Shown piece after piece: positions 27,662 to 36,451 of a DNA stretch of 51,612 bases; position 1 is the first letter of the stretch, and every line of letters starts with the position of its first letter. Under the pieces are notes generated by a model. That model had not been told where the DNA came from. It was given only the letters and a program-made list of their open reading frames with translations, and searched no databases. Made by a program: the position numbers and the translations under genes. Origin of the DNA: Flavobacteriales bacterium (GTDB lineage Bacteria > Bacteroidota > Bacteroidia > Flavobacteriales_F > PHOS-HE28); contig JAHDVX010000022.1 of the NCBI GenBank assembly GCA_023382455.1, forward strand, positions 1 to 51,612, read 5' to 3'.

Positions 27662-27883
27662 TCAGTATTCGTCCTCGTTGAAGAAGAAGTCTTCCTTGCT
27701 GGGGTAGTCTGGCCAGATGTCCTCGATGGTCTCGAAGACCTCCTCGTCGTCCTCGATGGCTTGCAGGTTCTCCACCACTTCCAACGGTGCGCCGGTGCGC
27801 ATGGCGAAGTCGATCAGTTCGTCCTTGGTGGCGGGCCAAGGGGCGTCTTCCAGGTAGGAGGCAAGTTCAAGTGTCCAGTACAT
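27662..27883 (-). CDS. DUF2795 domain protein
   Basis: 73 residues from the ATG at 27883 (MYWTLELASYLEDAPWPATK). A small acidic protein of the DUF2795 family, common in Bacteroidota; function unknown. The helical core ELIDFAMRTGAPLEVVENLQ and the acidic C-terminal tail (DDEEVFETIEDIWPDYP, FFFNEDEY) are the family features. It has its own -7 box TATATTTG (27929-27922) and its own terminator, so it is a single-gene unit. The upstream extension of this frame to 28090 lacks family character and I leave it out. Confidence 0.88.
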   Translation of the reverse strand: MYWTLELASYLEDAPWPATKDELIDFAMRTGAPLEVVENLQAIEDDEEVFETIEDIWPDYPSKEDFFFNEDEY

Positions 27884-27921
27884 GGCGATACTGCCGTGGG
27901 CAGTTTTTTTGAAATCGGCCG

Positions 27922-27929
27922 CAAATATA
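27922..27929 (-). promoter_or_regulatory. -7 box TATATTTG of the DUF2795 gene
   Basis: Perfect TAnnTTTG on the minus strand, 38 bases before the ATG. Confidence 0.6.
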
Positions 27930-28010
27930 ACCGGACGGTCCATGCACGATCCCCGCCGGCCGACACCACTCCGATGCCTTCCGGAAACGGCGCCGATCCG
28001 GCCTCCCCGA

Positions 28011-28562
28011 CTAACCGCGCGGTTTCCACTGGACCTCTTCCACGCCCAGGCGGAGGCCCGTATGGCGCGCCAACATGAAGAAGAGATCACTCAGGCGGTT
28101 GAGGTAGCGCACGGCGATCTCCGGAATGGGTTCCTCTGCCGCCAGCCGGATGGCCAGCCGCTCCGCCCGGCGGCATACCGTGCGGCAAATGTGGGCCTGT
28201 GATACCGCCGCGTGCCCGCCGGGCAGAATGAAGTGCCGCATCGGCGGGAGCTCGGCATCCATCCGGTCCATCGCCGCCTCCAAGGTGTCCACGTCGGCAT
28301 CCAGCACCTGCGGTACCTTGAACCGCTCGATGGTCTTTTCATCCCCGGCGGAAAGGGTGGAGCCCAGGTCGAAGAGCTTCATCTGGATGTCCGTGAGCAA
28401 TTCCGCCTCGTTGCCGGCCAGCAGGTCGCGCAGCATGCCTGTGTGGCTGTTCAGCTCGTCGATGGTGCCGTAGGTCTCGATCCGTAGGCTGTCCTTGGGC
28501 ACGCGCTTGCCGTTGAGCAGCGAGGTCTGCCCCTTGTCGCCGGTGCGGGTGTAGATCTTCAT
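28011..28562 (-). CDS. PduO-type cob(I)alamin adenosyltransferase
   Basis: 183 residues from the ATG at 28562. Transfers adenosyl from ATP to cob(I)alamin, giving coenzyme B12. Family features: KIYTRTGDKGQTSL with the ATP-binding TRTGDKG loop, GTIDELNSHTG, LFDLGS, HFILPGGH, CRRAERLAIRL and YLNRLSDLFFMLAR. The start is fixed by the universal MKIYT-type N-terminus. TACCTTCG lies five bases upstream. Divergent from ccoI. It implies a B12-dependent enzyme (for example methylmalonyl-CoA mutase) elsewhere in the genome. Confidence 0.93.
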   Translation of the reverse strand: MKIYTRTGDKGQTSLLNGKRVPKDSLRIETYGTIDELNSHTGMLRDLLAGNEAELLTDIQMKLFDLGSTLSAGDEKTIERFKVPQVLDADVDTLEAAMDRMDAELPPMRHFILPGGHAAVSQAHICRTVCRRAERLAIRLAAEEPIPEIAVRYLNRLSDLFFMLARHTGLRLGVEEVQWKPRG

Positions 28563-28567
28563 GGCCA

Positions 28568-28575
28568 CGAAGGTA
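28568..28575 (-). promoter_or_regulatory. -7 box TACCTTCG before the adenosyltransferase
   Basis: One mismatch to TAnnTTTG, five bases before the ATG at 28562. Confidence 0.45.
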
Positions 28576-28673
28576 ACGGGTGCTGAAGGCCGCGGCCGGA
28601 AGGCCCCCTGTGTCCGCATGGCCTTTTGCGGCACGAACTGACGCCACTCACCCTCCGATGTGCCAAGTTGCCG

Positions 28674-28681
28674 TCTCTTTG
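28674..28681 (+). promoter_or_regulatory. -7-like box TCTCTTTG before ccoI
   Basis: One mismatch, five bases before the ATG at 28687. No FNR-type palindrome is seen between 28563 and 28686. Confidence 0.4.
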
Positions 28682-28686
28682 CGGCC

Positions 28687-31080
28687 ATGGCGGACGTATT
28701 GAATGGCGTTTCCTGCTTCCATTGCGGCGACCCCTGTGCCGAGGAGCACCTGGTGCGCGATGGCAAGGACTTCTGTTGCCAGGGCTGCCATGTGGTGTAT
28801 GAACTGCTGAGCGAGGCCGGCCTGTGCAATTACTATGAACTGGCGCCGAAGCCGGGCGTAAAGCAGAAGGCCAGCCCCGATGAGCAGCGCGCGGAGATCT
28901 TCGCCTTGGAGGAGGTGCGCTCCAAATTGGTCGAGTTCAGTGAGGAAGGAATCACGCGGGTGCGGTTCCATGTGCCGGGCATGCATTGCAGCTCGTGCAT
29001 CTGGTTGCTGGAGAACCTGAACCGGATCGATCCGGCGGTGATGCGCTCCCGTGTGTCCTTCGGGGACAAGCAGCTCACCATCACATTCCGGGAGGACCGC
29101 CTCTCCTTGCCCCGGCTGGTGCAGTTGCTCCGCCGCATCGGCTACGGGCCGCAGGTCACCGCGGCGGACAAGCCATCCTCCGGGACCTCCACGATGCTTC
29201 TGGTGCGCCTCGGCGTGGCCGGCTTCATTTTCGGCAACACCATGATGTTCGCCATCCCCGAATATCTCGGTGCCGATTCCGAGGCGGGGTTGAAAACCGG
29301 GCTGCAGTGGTTGACCGTGCTGTTCTCCATTCCCGTCGTCTTCTTCCTGAGCACCGATTTCTTCCGCAGTGCATGGGCCGGATTACGCACACGTACGGCG
29401 AACATCGACCAGCCCATCGCTATCGGCATCGTGGCCCTGTGGACGCGCAGTCTGTATGACGTGATCAGCGGGCTCGGGCCGGGCTATTTCGATTCGCTGG
29501 CCGGGCTGCTGTTCTTCCTGCTCATCGGGCGCTGGTACCAGGCATACACCTACCGGGCCCTACGGTTCGACCGCACCTTGGAGGACTTTCTGCCCCTGGT
29601 GGTGCTTCGCCGCACAGGCCAGGAAGAGGTGCCCGTGCGTGTGGCCGACCTCCGGCCCGGGGACCGCATCATCGTCCGCGACCAGGAACTGGTGCCCGTG
29701 GACAGCATCCTGCGTGAGGGCACGGGGCATATCGACAACAGCTTCATCACCGGGGAGCCGCTGCCCGTGCGCAAGAACCGGGGCGACACCATCAAGGCGG
29801 GCGGCAGGCAGCGCGGGGCGGCCATCGAGGTGGAAGTGCTCCGCACCTTCGCGGACAGCCGCCTGCGCAAGCTATGGGCCGAGCAGGGCGCCGCAAACGA
29901 CCGCCCGGCCATGCCCCGCATGATCGATGCCGTGGCGCGCCGCTTCACCGTGGCCGTGCTGCTCATCGCCACTGGGGCGGGCCTGTTCTGGTGGGGCAAG
30001 GACCCAGGCCAGGTGTGGACCGTGGTCACCGCCGTGCTGATCGTGGCCTGCCCCTGCGCCTTGGCCTTGAGCATGCCTTTCGCCTATGGCCACACCGTGC
30101 GCCTCATGGGCCGCCGCGGCCTGTTCCTCCGGGGTACCGAAGTGGTGGAGCGCATGGCCCAGGTGGATACCGTGGTCTTCGACAAGACGGGCACGCTCAC
30201 CGCTCGCGAAGCCCACCACATGCAGTGGCACGGCGAGCCGCTGACCTCCCGGGAACGCGCCGCCGTGCGGGCCCTGGCCCGGAACAGCACCCATCCGCTC
30301 AGCACCGTATTGGCCACCGGCCTGAAGATCAATGGGGACCATGAACCCGCCGTGTATGCGGTGAGCGAGCAAGCCGGACAAGGCATTCAAGGGGAAGTGG
30401 AAGGAATGGATGTACGTATCGGGTCGGCTGCGTTCTGCGGGACCGTGGAGCGCACCCGGGCCGATGGCGATGCCCATGTGCACATCACGTTCGGGCAGCT
30501 CCACATGGGGTATTTCGCCATACGCAAGCAGGCCCGGCCGGGGATCGCGGCCGCCGTGCAGCAGCTGCGCAGGCACCACGCCACGGCCTTGCTCACCGGC
30601 GACGCGCAGGTGGATGCGGACCTTGCCGCGGCTTTCAAGGGATCCGAGCTTCGCACGGGTTGTTCACCCTTGGAGAAGCAGAACGCCATCCGAGGCTTTC
30701 AGGACCAGGGGCAGCGTGTGTTGATGGTGGGGGACGGGTTGAACGATGCAGGGGCGTTGGCCCAGGCCGACGTGGGCGTCACCGTTACAGAGACCAGCGC
30801 GGCCCTCACACCGGCCAGCGACGCGATCATGGATGCGGCCGCACTTCACCGCTTGCCCGGGTTCCTGCTGTTGGCACGAAGGGCGCGCAGGATCGTGGTG
30901 GCCAGCCTTGCCATTTCCCTGTGCTACAATGTGGTCGGCGTTTCCGTGGCCGTGGCCGGCTACCTCACGCCCCTGTTCGCCGCCGTTCTGATGCCGTTGA
31001 GCAGCGTGAGCGTGGTGGGCTTTGTCACCCTGGCTGCCTGGATAGCGGCACGCGACGCCATCCGCCCCCGAACTGCTTGA
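28687..31080 (+). CDS. ccoI: P1B-type copper ATPase for cbb3 oxidase assembly
   Basis: 797 residues from the ATG at 28687. Supplies copper for the haem-copper centre of cbb3 oxidase. An N-terminal metal-binding cysteine region (CFHCGDPC, FCCQGCHVVYELL) is followed by an HMA domain with GMHCSSC (98-104). Eight membrane helices surround the Cys455-Pro-Cys457 translocation motif. Asp499 in DKTGT is phosphorylated, with the HP motif in STHPLS and GDGLND at about 681. The CcoI/FixI role is given by the neighbours: ccoS, ccoNO, ccoQ, ccoP and ccoG follow. Full length, no defects seen. Confidence 0.92.
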   Translation: MADVLNGVSCFHCGDPCAEEHLVRDGKDFCCQGCHVVYELLSEAGLCNYYELAPKPGVKQKASPDEQRAEIFALEEVRSKLVEFSEEGITRVRFHVPGMHCSSCIWLLENLNRIDPAVMRSRVSFGDKQLTITFREDRLSLPRLVQLLRRIGYGPQVTAADKPSSGTSTMLLVRLGVAGFIFGNTMMFAIPEYLGADSEAGLKTGLQWLTVLFSIPVVFFLSTDFFRSAWAGLRTRTANIDQPIAIGIVALWTRSLYDVISGLGPGYFDSLAGLLFFLLIGRWYQAYTYRALRFDRTLEDFLPLVVLRRTGQEEVPVRVADLRPGDRIIVRDQELVPVDSILREGTGHIDNSFITGEPLPVRKNRGDTIKAGGRQRGAAIEVEVLRTFADSRLRKLWAEQGAANDRPAMPRMIDAVARRFTVAVLLIATGAGLFWWGKDPGQVWTVVTAVLIVACPCALALSMPFAYGHTVRLMGRRGLFLRGTEVVERMAQVDTVVFDKTGTLTAREAHHMQWHGEPLTSRERAAVRALARNSTHPLSTVLATGLKINGDHEPAVYAVSEQAGQGIQGEVEGMDVRIGSAAFCGTVERTRADGDAHVHITFGQLHMGYFAIRKQARPGIAAAVQQLRRHHATALLTGDAQVDADLAAAFKGSELRTGCSPLEKQNAIRGFQDQGQRVLMVGDGLNDAGALAQADVGVTVTETSAALTPASDAIMDAAALHRLPGFLLLARRARRIVVASLAISLCYNVVGVSVAVAGYLTPLFAAVLMPLSSVSVVGFVTLAAWIAARDAIRPRTA

Positions 31081-31114
31081 ACTCAGCTACCTTGCGCCAC
31101 GGTACGCCGAAGCC

Positions 31115-31126
31115 TGACGAATGTCA
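31115..31126. promoter_or_regulatory. Palindrome TGAC-N4-GTCA, possible Crp/Fnr-family operator
   Basis: TGACGAATGTCA is a perfect 4+4 palindrome in the 119-bp gap between ccoI and ccoS. Crp/Fnr regulators of Bacteroidota bind sites of this core type. Its centre lies about 52 bases before the -7-like CATTTTCG at 31172-31179, a usual activator distance. Confidence 0.35.
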
Positions 31127-31171
31127 CCCGCGTGGCTGATGGAAGCCATGAGGTTACTGATCCCGGCCCGG

Positions 31172-31179
31172 CATTTTCG
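31172..31179 (+). promoter_or_regulatory. Possible -7 box before ccoS
   Basis: CATTTTCG, two mismatches, 20 bases before the ccoS ATG at 31200. Confidence 0.3.
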
Positions 31180-31199
31180 CGGCTCGCAGCACTTGTCAC

Positions 31200-31466
31200 A
31201 TGAGCGTCATTTTTCTGCTCCTCACGGTCAGCACCCTGGTGGCCACGGCCTTTCTGGCCGGGTTCATCTGGGCCGTGCGTAACGGGCAGTATGAGGATGA
31301 CCGCTCGCCTGCCGTCCGCATCCTGATGGATGACGGGACCCTGCAGCCATCAAAGGCCCGGCAAACCCGGCCTTCCGGACAGGACGACCCGTCCATCAGC
31401 AGCAACCACGATCCCGACCTCGCGGTGCGGAATCCCTTCCCGCCGAAAGCAGCAAACCACTCCTGA
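31200..31466 (+). CDS. ccoS: cbb3 oxidase assembly protein CcoS
   Basis: 88 residues. One N-terminal membrane helix (LLLTVSTLVATAFLAGFIWAV), then FIWAVRNGQYEDDRSPAVRIL, the CcoS/FixS signature (WAxxxGQYDDxxxPAxRIL). CcoS is needed to mature the haem- and copper-containing subunit. The C-terminal 40 residues are hydrophilic and Ser/Pro/Asn-rich, longer than in many homologues. It lies 16 nt before ccoNO, so the two are likely in one transcript. Confidence 0.9.
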   Translation: MSVIFLLLTVSTLVATAFLAGFIWAVRNGQYEDDRSPAVRILMDDGTLQPSKARQTRPSGQDDPSISSNHDPDLAVRNPFPPKAANHS

Positions 31467-31482
31467 GCCAACCTGTCGCACC

Positions 31483-33612
31483 ATGACCGAACGATTCCAG
31501 TACGACAACCGTATCGTCAAGAACTTCCTCTTCTTCACCATTTTCTGGGGAGCAGTGGGCATGTTGGTGGGGCTCTGGGCCGCCTTCCAGCTGGTGTCTC
31601 CGGAAATGAACCTGCCCAAGTGGTTCACCTTCGGCCGCATCCGTCCGCTGCACACCAATGCCGTGATCTTCGCCTTCGTGGGCAACGCCTTCTTCGCCGG
31701 CGCCTACTACAGCTTGCAGCGCCTGTTGAAGGCCCGCATGTTCAGCGACCTGCTGGGCAAGGTCCACCTGTGGGGCTGGCAGCTGATCATCGCCCTTGCA
31801 GCAATTACCCTGCCCCTGGGCATGACCCAAGGCAAGGAGTACGCGGAGCTCGAGTGGCCCATCGACATCCTCATCGCCCTGGTGTGGATCGCCTTCGGCG
31901 TCAACATGATGGGCACCATCCTGAAGCGGCGTGAGCGCCACCTGTACGTGGCCATCTGGTTCTACATCGCCACCTGGGTCACCGTGGCCATGCTGCACAT
32001 CGTCAACAGCTTCGCCATCCCGGTGGGGTTGGGCAAGAGCTACAGCTGGTATGCCGGGGTGCAGGACGCGCTGGTGCAATGGTGGTACGGGCACAACGCC
32101 GTGGCCTTCTTCCTGACCACGCCCTTCCTGGGCCTGATGTACTACTTCATGCCCAAGGCCGCGAACCGACCGGTGTACAGCTACAGGCTGTCCATCATCC
32201 ACTTCTGGTCGCTGATCTTCCTCTACATCTGGGCCGGGCCGCACCACCTGCTCTACAGCGCCCTGCCGGAGTGGGCGCAATCCCTGGGCGTGGTGTTCAG
32301 CGTGATGCTGATCGCACCCAGCTGGGGAGGCATGCTCAATGGCCTGCTCACCCTGCGCGGGGCCTGGGACCGCGTGCGTGAGGACCCCGTGCTGAAGTTC
32401 TTCGTGGTGGCCATCACCTGCTACGGCATGGCCACGCTGGAGGGGCCGCTGCTCAGCGTGAAGAGCATCAACGCCATCGCCCACTTCACCGACTGGATCG
32501 TGGCGCACGTGCACATCGGCGGCATTGGCTGGAACGGCTTCCTCACCTTCGGCATGGTGTACTGGCTGGTGCCGCGCCTGTTCGGCACCAAGCTCTACAG
32601 CGTGAAGCTCGCCAACGCCCACTTCTGGCTCGGCACCCTGGGCATCATCTTCTACGCCATCCCCCTCTACTTCGCCGGATTCTTCCAAAGCCTGATGTGG
32701 AAGCAGTTCACGCCGGACGGCTTCCTGGTGTACAAGAACTTCCTGGACACCGTGCTGGAGATCAAGTACGCCTACCTGCTGCGCGCCGTTGGCGGAAGCA
32801 TCTACCTCACCGGCGTGTTCATCATGGTCTACAACGTGGTGAAGACCGTCAAGTCCGGAAAGCTCATCGCCAATGAGGAGGCCGAGGCCCCGGCGCTGGA
32901 GAAGCTGGCCGCAGAACCGGTGGGCCACTGGCACACGTGGATCGAGCGCCGCCCCATGCAGATGCTCGTGTGGAGTTTGGTGGTGGTGGCCATCGGCGGC
33001 ATCGTGGAGATGGTGCCCACCTTCCTGGTGAAAAGCAACGTGCCCACCATCAGCAGCGTGAAACCCTACACGCCGCTGGAGTTGCAGGGCCGGGATATCT
33101 ATGTCCGGGAAGGATGCTACACCTGCCACAGCCAGATGGTGCGTCCGTTCCGCAGCGAGACCGAGCGTTACGGCGAATACAGCAAAGCCGGGGAGTTCGT
33201 GTACGACCACCCGTTCCAGTGGGGCAGCAAGCGCACCGGGCCCGACCTCGCCCGTGTAGGCGCCAAGTACCCGGACAGCTGGCACTACTACCACATGCTC
33301 GATCCCACCTCCATGAGCCCCGGTTCCCTCATGCCGGCCTACCCGCACCTCTTCACCGATGTGCTGGACACCACCACCACGCGGAGCAAGGTGGAGGCCA
33401 TGATCACACTCGGGGTGCCCTACGAGAAGGAGTTCGTGGACCAGGCCAATGCCCACTTGTCCGCGCAGAGCGCCAAGATCGTGGCCGAGCTCAAGGCCGG
33501 CGGCATCGATGCATTGCAGGACCGCGAGATCATCGCCATGATCGCCTACCTCCAGCGGATCGGCACCGACATCAAGGCCGCCCCGGGCAAGACCGCCAAC
33601 ATCGCGAAGTGA
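31483..33612 (+). CDS. ccoNO: Fused cbb3 cytochrome oxidase subunits CcoN-CcoO
   Basis: 709 residues from the ATG at 31483. The first ~480 are CcoN: twelve or so membrane helices with the haem and CuB histidines in HTNAVIF, the WWYGHNAVAF segment, WAGPHHLLYS and AHVHIGGIGWNGF. The rest (from about 510) is CcoO: a membrane helix (VWSLVVVAIGGIVEM) and one haem c site, Cys545-YT-Cys548-His549, with TGPDLARVG and a Met-rich SPGSLMPAYPHL ligand region. The fusion is usual in Bacteroidota. The enzyme reduces oxygen with high affinity and pumps protons. Both halves look complete. Confidence 0.95.
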   Translation: MTERFQYDNRIVKNFLFFTIFWGAVGMLVGLWAAFQLVSPEMNLPKWFTFGRIRPLHTNAVIFAFVGNAFFAGAYYSLQRLLKARMFSDLLGKVHLWGWQLIIALAAITLPLGMTQGKEYAELEWPIDILIALVWIAFGVNMMGTILKRRERHLYVAIWFYIATWVTVAMLHIVNSFAIPVGLGKSYSWYAGVQDALVQWWYGHNAVAFFLTTPFLGLMYYFMPKAANRPVYSYRLSIIHFWSLIFLYIWAGPHHLLYSALPEWAQSLGVVFSVMLIAPSWGGMLNGLLTLRGAWDRVREDPVLKFFVVAITCYGMATLEGPLLSVKSINAIAHFTDWIVAHVHIGGIGWNGFLTFGMVYWLVPRLFGTKLYSVKLANAHFWLGTLGIIFYAIPLYFAGFFQSLMWKQFTPDGFLVYKNFLDTVLEIKYAYLLRAVGGSIYLTGVFIMVYNVVKTVKSGKLIANEEAEAPALEKLAAEPVGHWHTWIERRPMQMLVWSLVVVAIGGIVEMVPTFLVKSNVPTISSVKPYTPLELQGRDIYVREGCYTCHSQMVRPFRSETERYGEYSKAGEFVYDHPFQWGSKRTGPDLARVGAKYPDSWHYYHMLDPTSMSPGSLMPAYPHLFTDVLDTTTTRSKVEAMITLGVPYEKEFVDQANAHLSAQSAKIVAELKAGGIDALQDREIIAMIAYLQRIGTDIKAAPGKTANIAK

Positions 33613-33615
33613 CCC

Positions 33616-33822
33616 ATGCTCAAGTTCGTCAAGCAGCACATGGAGACGATCGCCGGCATCGGCATCTATCCCGTGCTGTCCTTCGTGATCTTCTTCAGCG
33701 TTTTTCTGATCGCCTTGCTCTACGTGCGCAAGGCGGACCGCAACCACATCCGGCACATGGCGGACCTGCCGTTGTCCGGCACCGATACATCCAACGAACA
33801 GCAAGAACATGCGCGACCGTAG
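33616..33822 (+). CDS. ccoQ: cbb3 oxidase small subunit CcoQ
   Basis: 68 residues with a single membrane helix (IYPVLSFVIFFSVFLIALLYV) followed by a polar tail, as in CcoQ/FixQ, which stabilises the CcoNOP complex. It starts three bases after ccoNO. The tail overlaps the earliest possible ccoP start. Confidence 0.8.
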   Translation: MLKFVKQHMETIAGIGIYPVLSFVIFFSVFLIALLYVRKADRNHIRHMADLPLSGTDTSNEQQEHARP

Positions 33823-33823
33823 C

Positions 33824-34963
33824 ATGAATCATCGCATCCTTACATCATTCGGCCTGGTAATGGCTGCATCCGCTGCCATGGCCCAGGATGCAGCCGTGGA
33901 GCCCGTAGCGGCCACCGTGGGAGGAGGGGTATCCTCCATACATATCCTGGTGGGGTTGGCCGTGGCACAGTCCATCATCATCCTGGCCTTGGGAGGCATA
34001 CTCCGCGACCTGGCCGGATCCGGCGGTTGGGCGGCACGGATCACGGGCAAAGGCGGCCGCATGCTGCTGCTTCTGCCATTGCTGGCCGTAGCCTCCTCCG
34101 CGAATGCACAGGCCTACCAGGGTGCGGCCGGGCCGCCTTCGGAAAGCACCATGTTCTGGTGGCTGTTCGCGGCCAATGCCCTGCTCTTCCTGGTGATCTG
34201 CCTGCAACTGCGCTGGATCAAGATGCTCACGGCCGTGGTCACCCCCGCGATCGAGGTCATACCCAAGGCCAAGCACGCCAATGCCCCGTCCTGGGTCGGA
34301 AACGTATGGGCCAAGTTGAACCGGCAGGTGAAGCTCGAGGATGAGCAGAAGATCGAGCTGGACCATGACTACGACGGCATCCGGGAACTGGACAATGTGC
34401 TGCCCCCGTGGTGGCTGTGGTTGTTCTATGGTACCATCGCATGGGGTGTGCTTTACCTGGTGAACGTGCATGTGATCAAGGTGTGGCCACAGCAGGATGT
34501 GGAATATGCCAATGAGATGAACAAGGCCAAGGCGGATGTGGCGGCCTACCTCGCCACCCAGACGAACCTGGTGGATGAGAACAATGTGACCTTCACCGAT
34601 GAGGCGGCCGTGATCAATGAGGGGCGCACCCTCTACAGCACCTTCTGCACGGCCTGCCACGGTGCCGATGCCGCAGGGTCGGAGAACAGCGTGGGCCCGA
34701 ACCTCACCGACGCCTATTGGCTGCACGGTGGTGGGATCAAGAACGTCTTCCGCACCATCACCCATGGGGTGCCGGAAAAGGGCATGATCGCCTGGAAGAC
34801 CCAGTTGCAGCCGGCGGAGATCCGTGCCATCGCCAGCTACATCCTCACCCGCGCCGGACAGGGAGGACCCGGCCAAAAGGCCCCGCAAGGCGAGCTCTGG
34901 AAGGAGGAAGGTGCAACGGCGGGAACCGACAGCCTTCAAACAGCCGCACCTGCCGCCCAATGA
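33824..34963 (+). CDS. ccoP: cbb3 oxidase diheme-type subunit CcoP, with only one haem site
   Basis: 379 residues from the ATG at 33824; an ATG at 33809 inside ccoQ is possible. Signal peptide-like N-terminus, then membrane segments at about 30-50, 70-90 and 110-135. The CcoP N-terminal domain follows: DHDYDGIRELDNVLPPWWLWLFYGTI. A cytochrome c domain has Cys275-TA-Cys278-His279 and VPEKGMIAW as the axial Met region. Proteobacterial CcoP has two CxxCH motifs; I see only this one, which fits the mono-haem form of Bacteroidota. It passes electrons from the periplasmic donor to CcoO. Confidence 0.9.
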   Translation: MNHRILTSFGLVMAASAAMAQDAAVEPVAATVGGGVSSIHILVGLAVAQSIIILALGGILRDLAGSGGWAARITGKGGRMLLLLPLLAVASSANAQAYQGAAGPPSESTMFWWLFAANALLFLVICLQLRWIKMLTAVVTPAIEVIPKAKHANAPSWVGNVWAKLNRQVKLEDEQKIELDHDYDGIRELDNVLPPWWLWLFYGTIAWGVLYLVNVHVIKVWPQQDVEYANEMNKAKADVAAYLATQTNLVDENNVTFTDEAAVINEGRTLYSTFCTACHGADAAGSENSVGPNLTDAYWLHGGGIKNVFRTITHGVPEKGMIAWKTQLQPAEIRAIASYILTRAGQGGPGQKAPQGELWKEEGATAGTDSLQTAAPAAQ

Positions 34964-34967
34964 CCTG

Positions 34968-36398
34968 ATGGCACCACAGCCCGCCCATATCCAGCGCGAC
35001 GCCAAGGCACGCGACGAGAGCTACCGCGACTCCATCAGCACGGTGGACAAGCAGGGCAAGCGGGTCTGGGTCTACCCCAAGAAGCCGGGCGGCAAGCTCA
35101 CGCGTTGGCGCCAACGGTTGGCCTACGCACTGGTGGCCCTGCTGCTGGTGGGCCCGTTCATCCGCATCAACGGCGACCCGCTGTTGATGATCAATCTCCT
35201 GGAGCGGCGGTTCGTATTCTTCGGGCAGACCTTCTGGCCCCAAGACTTCCTGATCTTCGTGCTCGGCTTCCTGGCTTTCATCCTCTTCGTGGCCCTGTTC
35301 ACGGTGGCCTACGGCCGGCTCTTCTGCGGATGGGCCTGTCCGCAGACGGTCTTCATGGAGCACGTCTTCCGCCGGATCGAGTATGCCATCGAGGGCGATT
35401 GGAAGCAGCAGATGGCACTGAACAAGGCCCCGTGGACAACGGATAAGGCCCTGAAGAAGACCACCAAGCACCTCATCTTCTTCGCCATCAGCTTCCTCAT
35501 CGGGAACGTCTTCCTGGCATACATCATCGGAAGCGATGAACTTTTCCGCATCATCCGGGAACCGGCCGGCCAGCACGTGGGAGGCTTATCCGCCATGCTG
35601 CTGTTCAGCGGTGCGTTCTATGCCAATTTCGCATTCTTCCGTGAGCAGGCCTGCACCACGGTGTGCCCGTACGGCCGCCTGCAGGGCGTGCTGCTGGACC
35701 GCAAAAGCATCGTGATCGCCTACGACCATGTGCGAGGTGAGCAGCGGGCCAAGTTCCGCAAGGGGGAGGTGCGCCAGGAGGCCGGTAAGGGGGATTGCAT
35801 CGATTGCAGGGCCTGCGTGCATGTCTGCCCCACCGGCATCGATATCCGCAACGGTACCCAACTGGAGTGCGTGAACTGCACAGCCTGCATCGATGCCTGC
35901 GACCACATGATGGAGGGCGTGGGCCTGCCCACGGGCCTGATCCGGTTCGCCAGTGAGGCGGAGATCGCCGACAAGCAGCCCTTCCGCTTCACCTTGCGCC
36001 TGAAGGCATACAGCGCCGTGCTGCTCGTGATCGTGGGCGTGCTGGCCACCATGATCCTGATGCGCAGCGACGTGGACAGCACCCTGCTGCGCACCCCCGG
36101 CATGCTCTTCCAAAATCGCCCCGACGGCCGCGTGAGCAACCTGTACGCCATCAAGGCGGTGAACAAGACCCGCCGTACGCTGCCCTTGAGGCTGGAGGTC
36201 CTGAACGTGAAAGGAGAGGTGCAGTTGGTGGGCAAGGAACTGGTGGTGGAACCCGGGGAGATGAAGCAGACCGAGCTCTTCATCATCCTGCCGAAGGACC
36301 AGCTGGACGGCATGAAGACCAAGGTGGTCGTGGGCGTATACAGCGGCGATGAATTGCTGGACCGGGTGAAGACCTCGTTCGTGGGACCCATGCAGTAG
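34968..36398 (+). CDS. ccoG: cbb3 oxidase accessory protein CcoG (FixG/RdxA)
   Basis: 476 residues from the ATG at 34968. Membrane-bound iron-sulfur protein, shown in other bacteria to act as a copper reductase for cbb3 assembly. About five membrane helices; GRLFCGWACPQTVFMEHVFRRIEY; TTVCPYGRLQGVL; two 4Fe-4S motifs starting at about Cys277 (CIDCRACVHVCPTG and CVNCTACIDACDHM); a C-terminal Ig-like periplasmic domain (IgCcoG fold, about 375-476). Four bases after ccoP. Confidence 0.94.
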   Translation: MAPQPAHIQRDAKARDESYRDSISTVDKQGKRVWVYPKKPGGKLTRWRQRLAYALVALLLVGPFIRINGDPLLMINLLERRFVFFGQTFWPQDFLIFVLGFLAFILFVALFTVAYGRLFCGWACPQTVFMEHVFRRIEYAIEGDWKQQMALNKAPWTTDKALKKTTKHLIFFAISFLIGNVFLAYIIGSDELFRIIREPAGQHVGGLSAMLLFSGAFYANFAFFREQACTTVCPYGRLQGVLLDRKSIVIAYDHVRGEQRAKFRKGEVRQEAGKGDCIDCRACVHVCPTGIDIRNGTQLECVNCTACIDACDHMMEGVGLPTGLIRFASEAEIADKQPFRFTLRLKAYSAVLLVIVGVLATMILMRSDVDSTLLRTPGMLFQNRPDGRVSNLYAIKAVNKTRRTLPLRLEVLNVKGEVQLVGKELVVEPGEMKQTELFIILPKDQLDGMKTKVVVGVYSGDELLDRVKTSFVGPMQ

Positions 36399-36438
36399 AA
36401 GCTGGGAACCGTTGGGATCCGGGATGAACACAAGCCGC

Positions 36439-36446
36439 CATCTTTG
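36439..36446 (+). promoter_or_regulatory. -7-like box before ccoH
   Basis: CATCTTTG, one mismatch, five bases before the ATG at 36452. It may give the last two genes a second promoter inside the locus. Confidence 0.4.
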
Positions 36447-36451
36447 AGGCA

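Noticed and set aside
27884-28090. Longer start for the DUF2795 gene
   Set aside because: Would read through the perfect -7 box at 27922-27929 and add a basic, non-conserved stretch.
28011-28829. Longer start for the cobalamin adenosyltransferase (272 residues)
   Set aside because: The extra part crosses the divergent promoter region and the ccoI start; the family begins at MKIYT (28562).
31086-31093. TACCTTGC as a promoter for a small gene after ccoI
   Set aside because: No convincing open frame follows; the ATG at 31120 leads into a frame overlapping ccoS.
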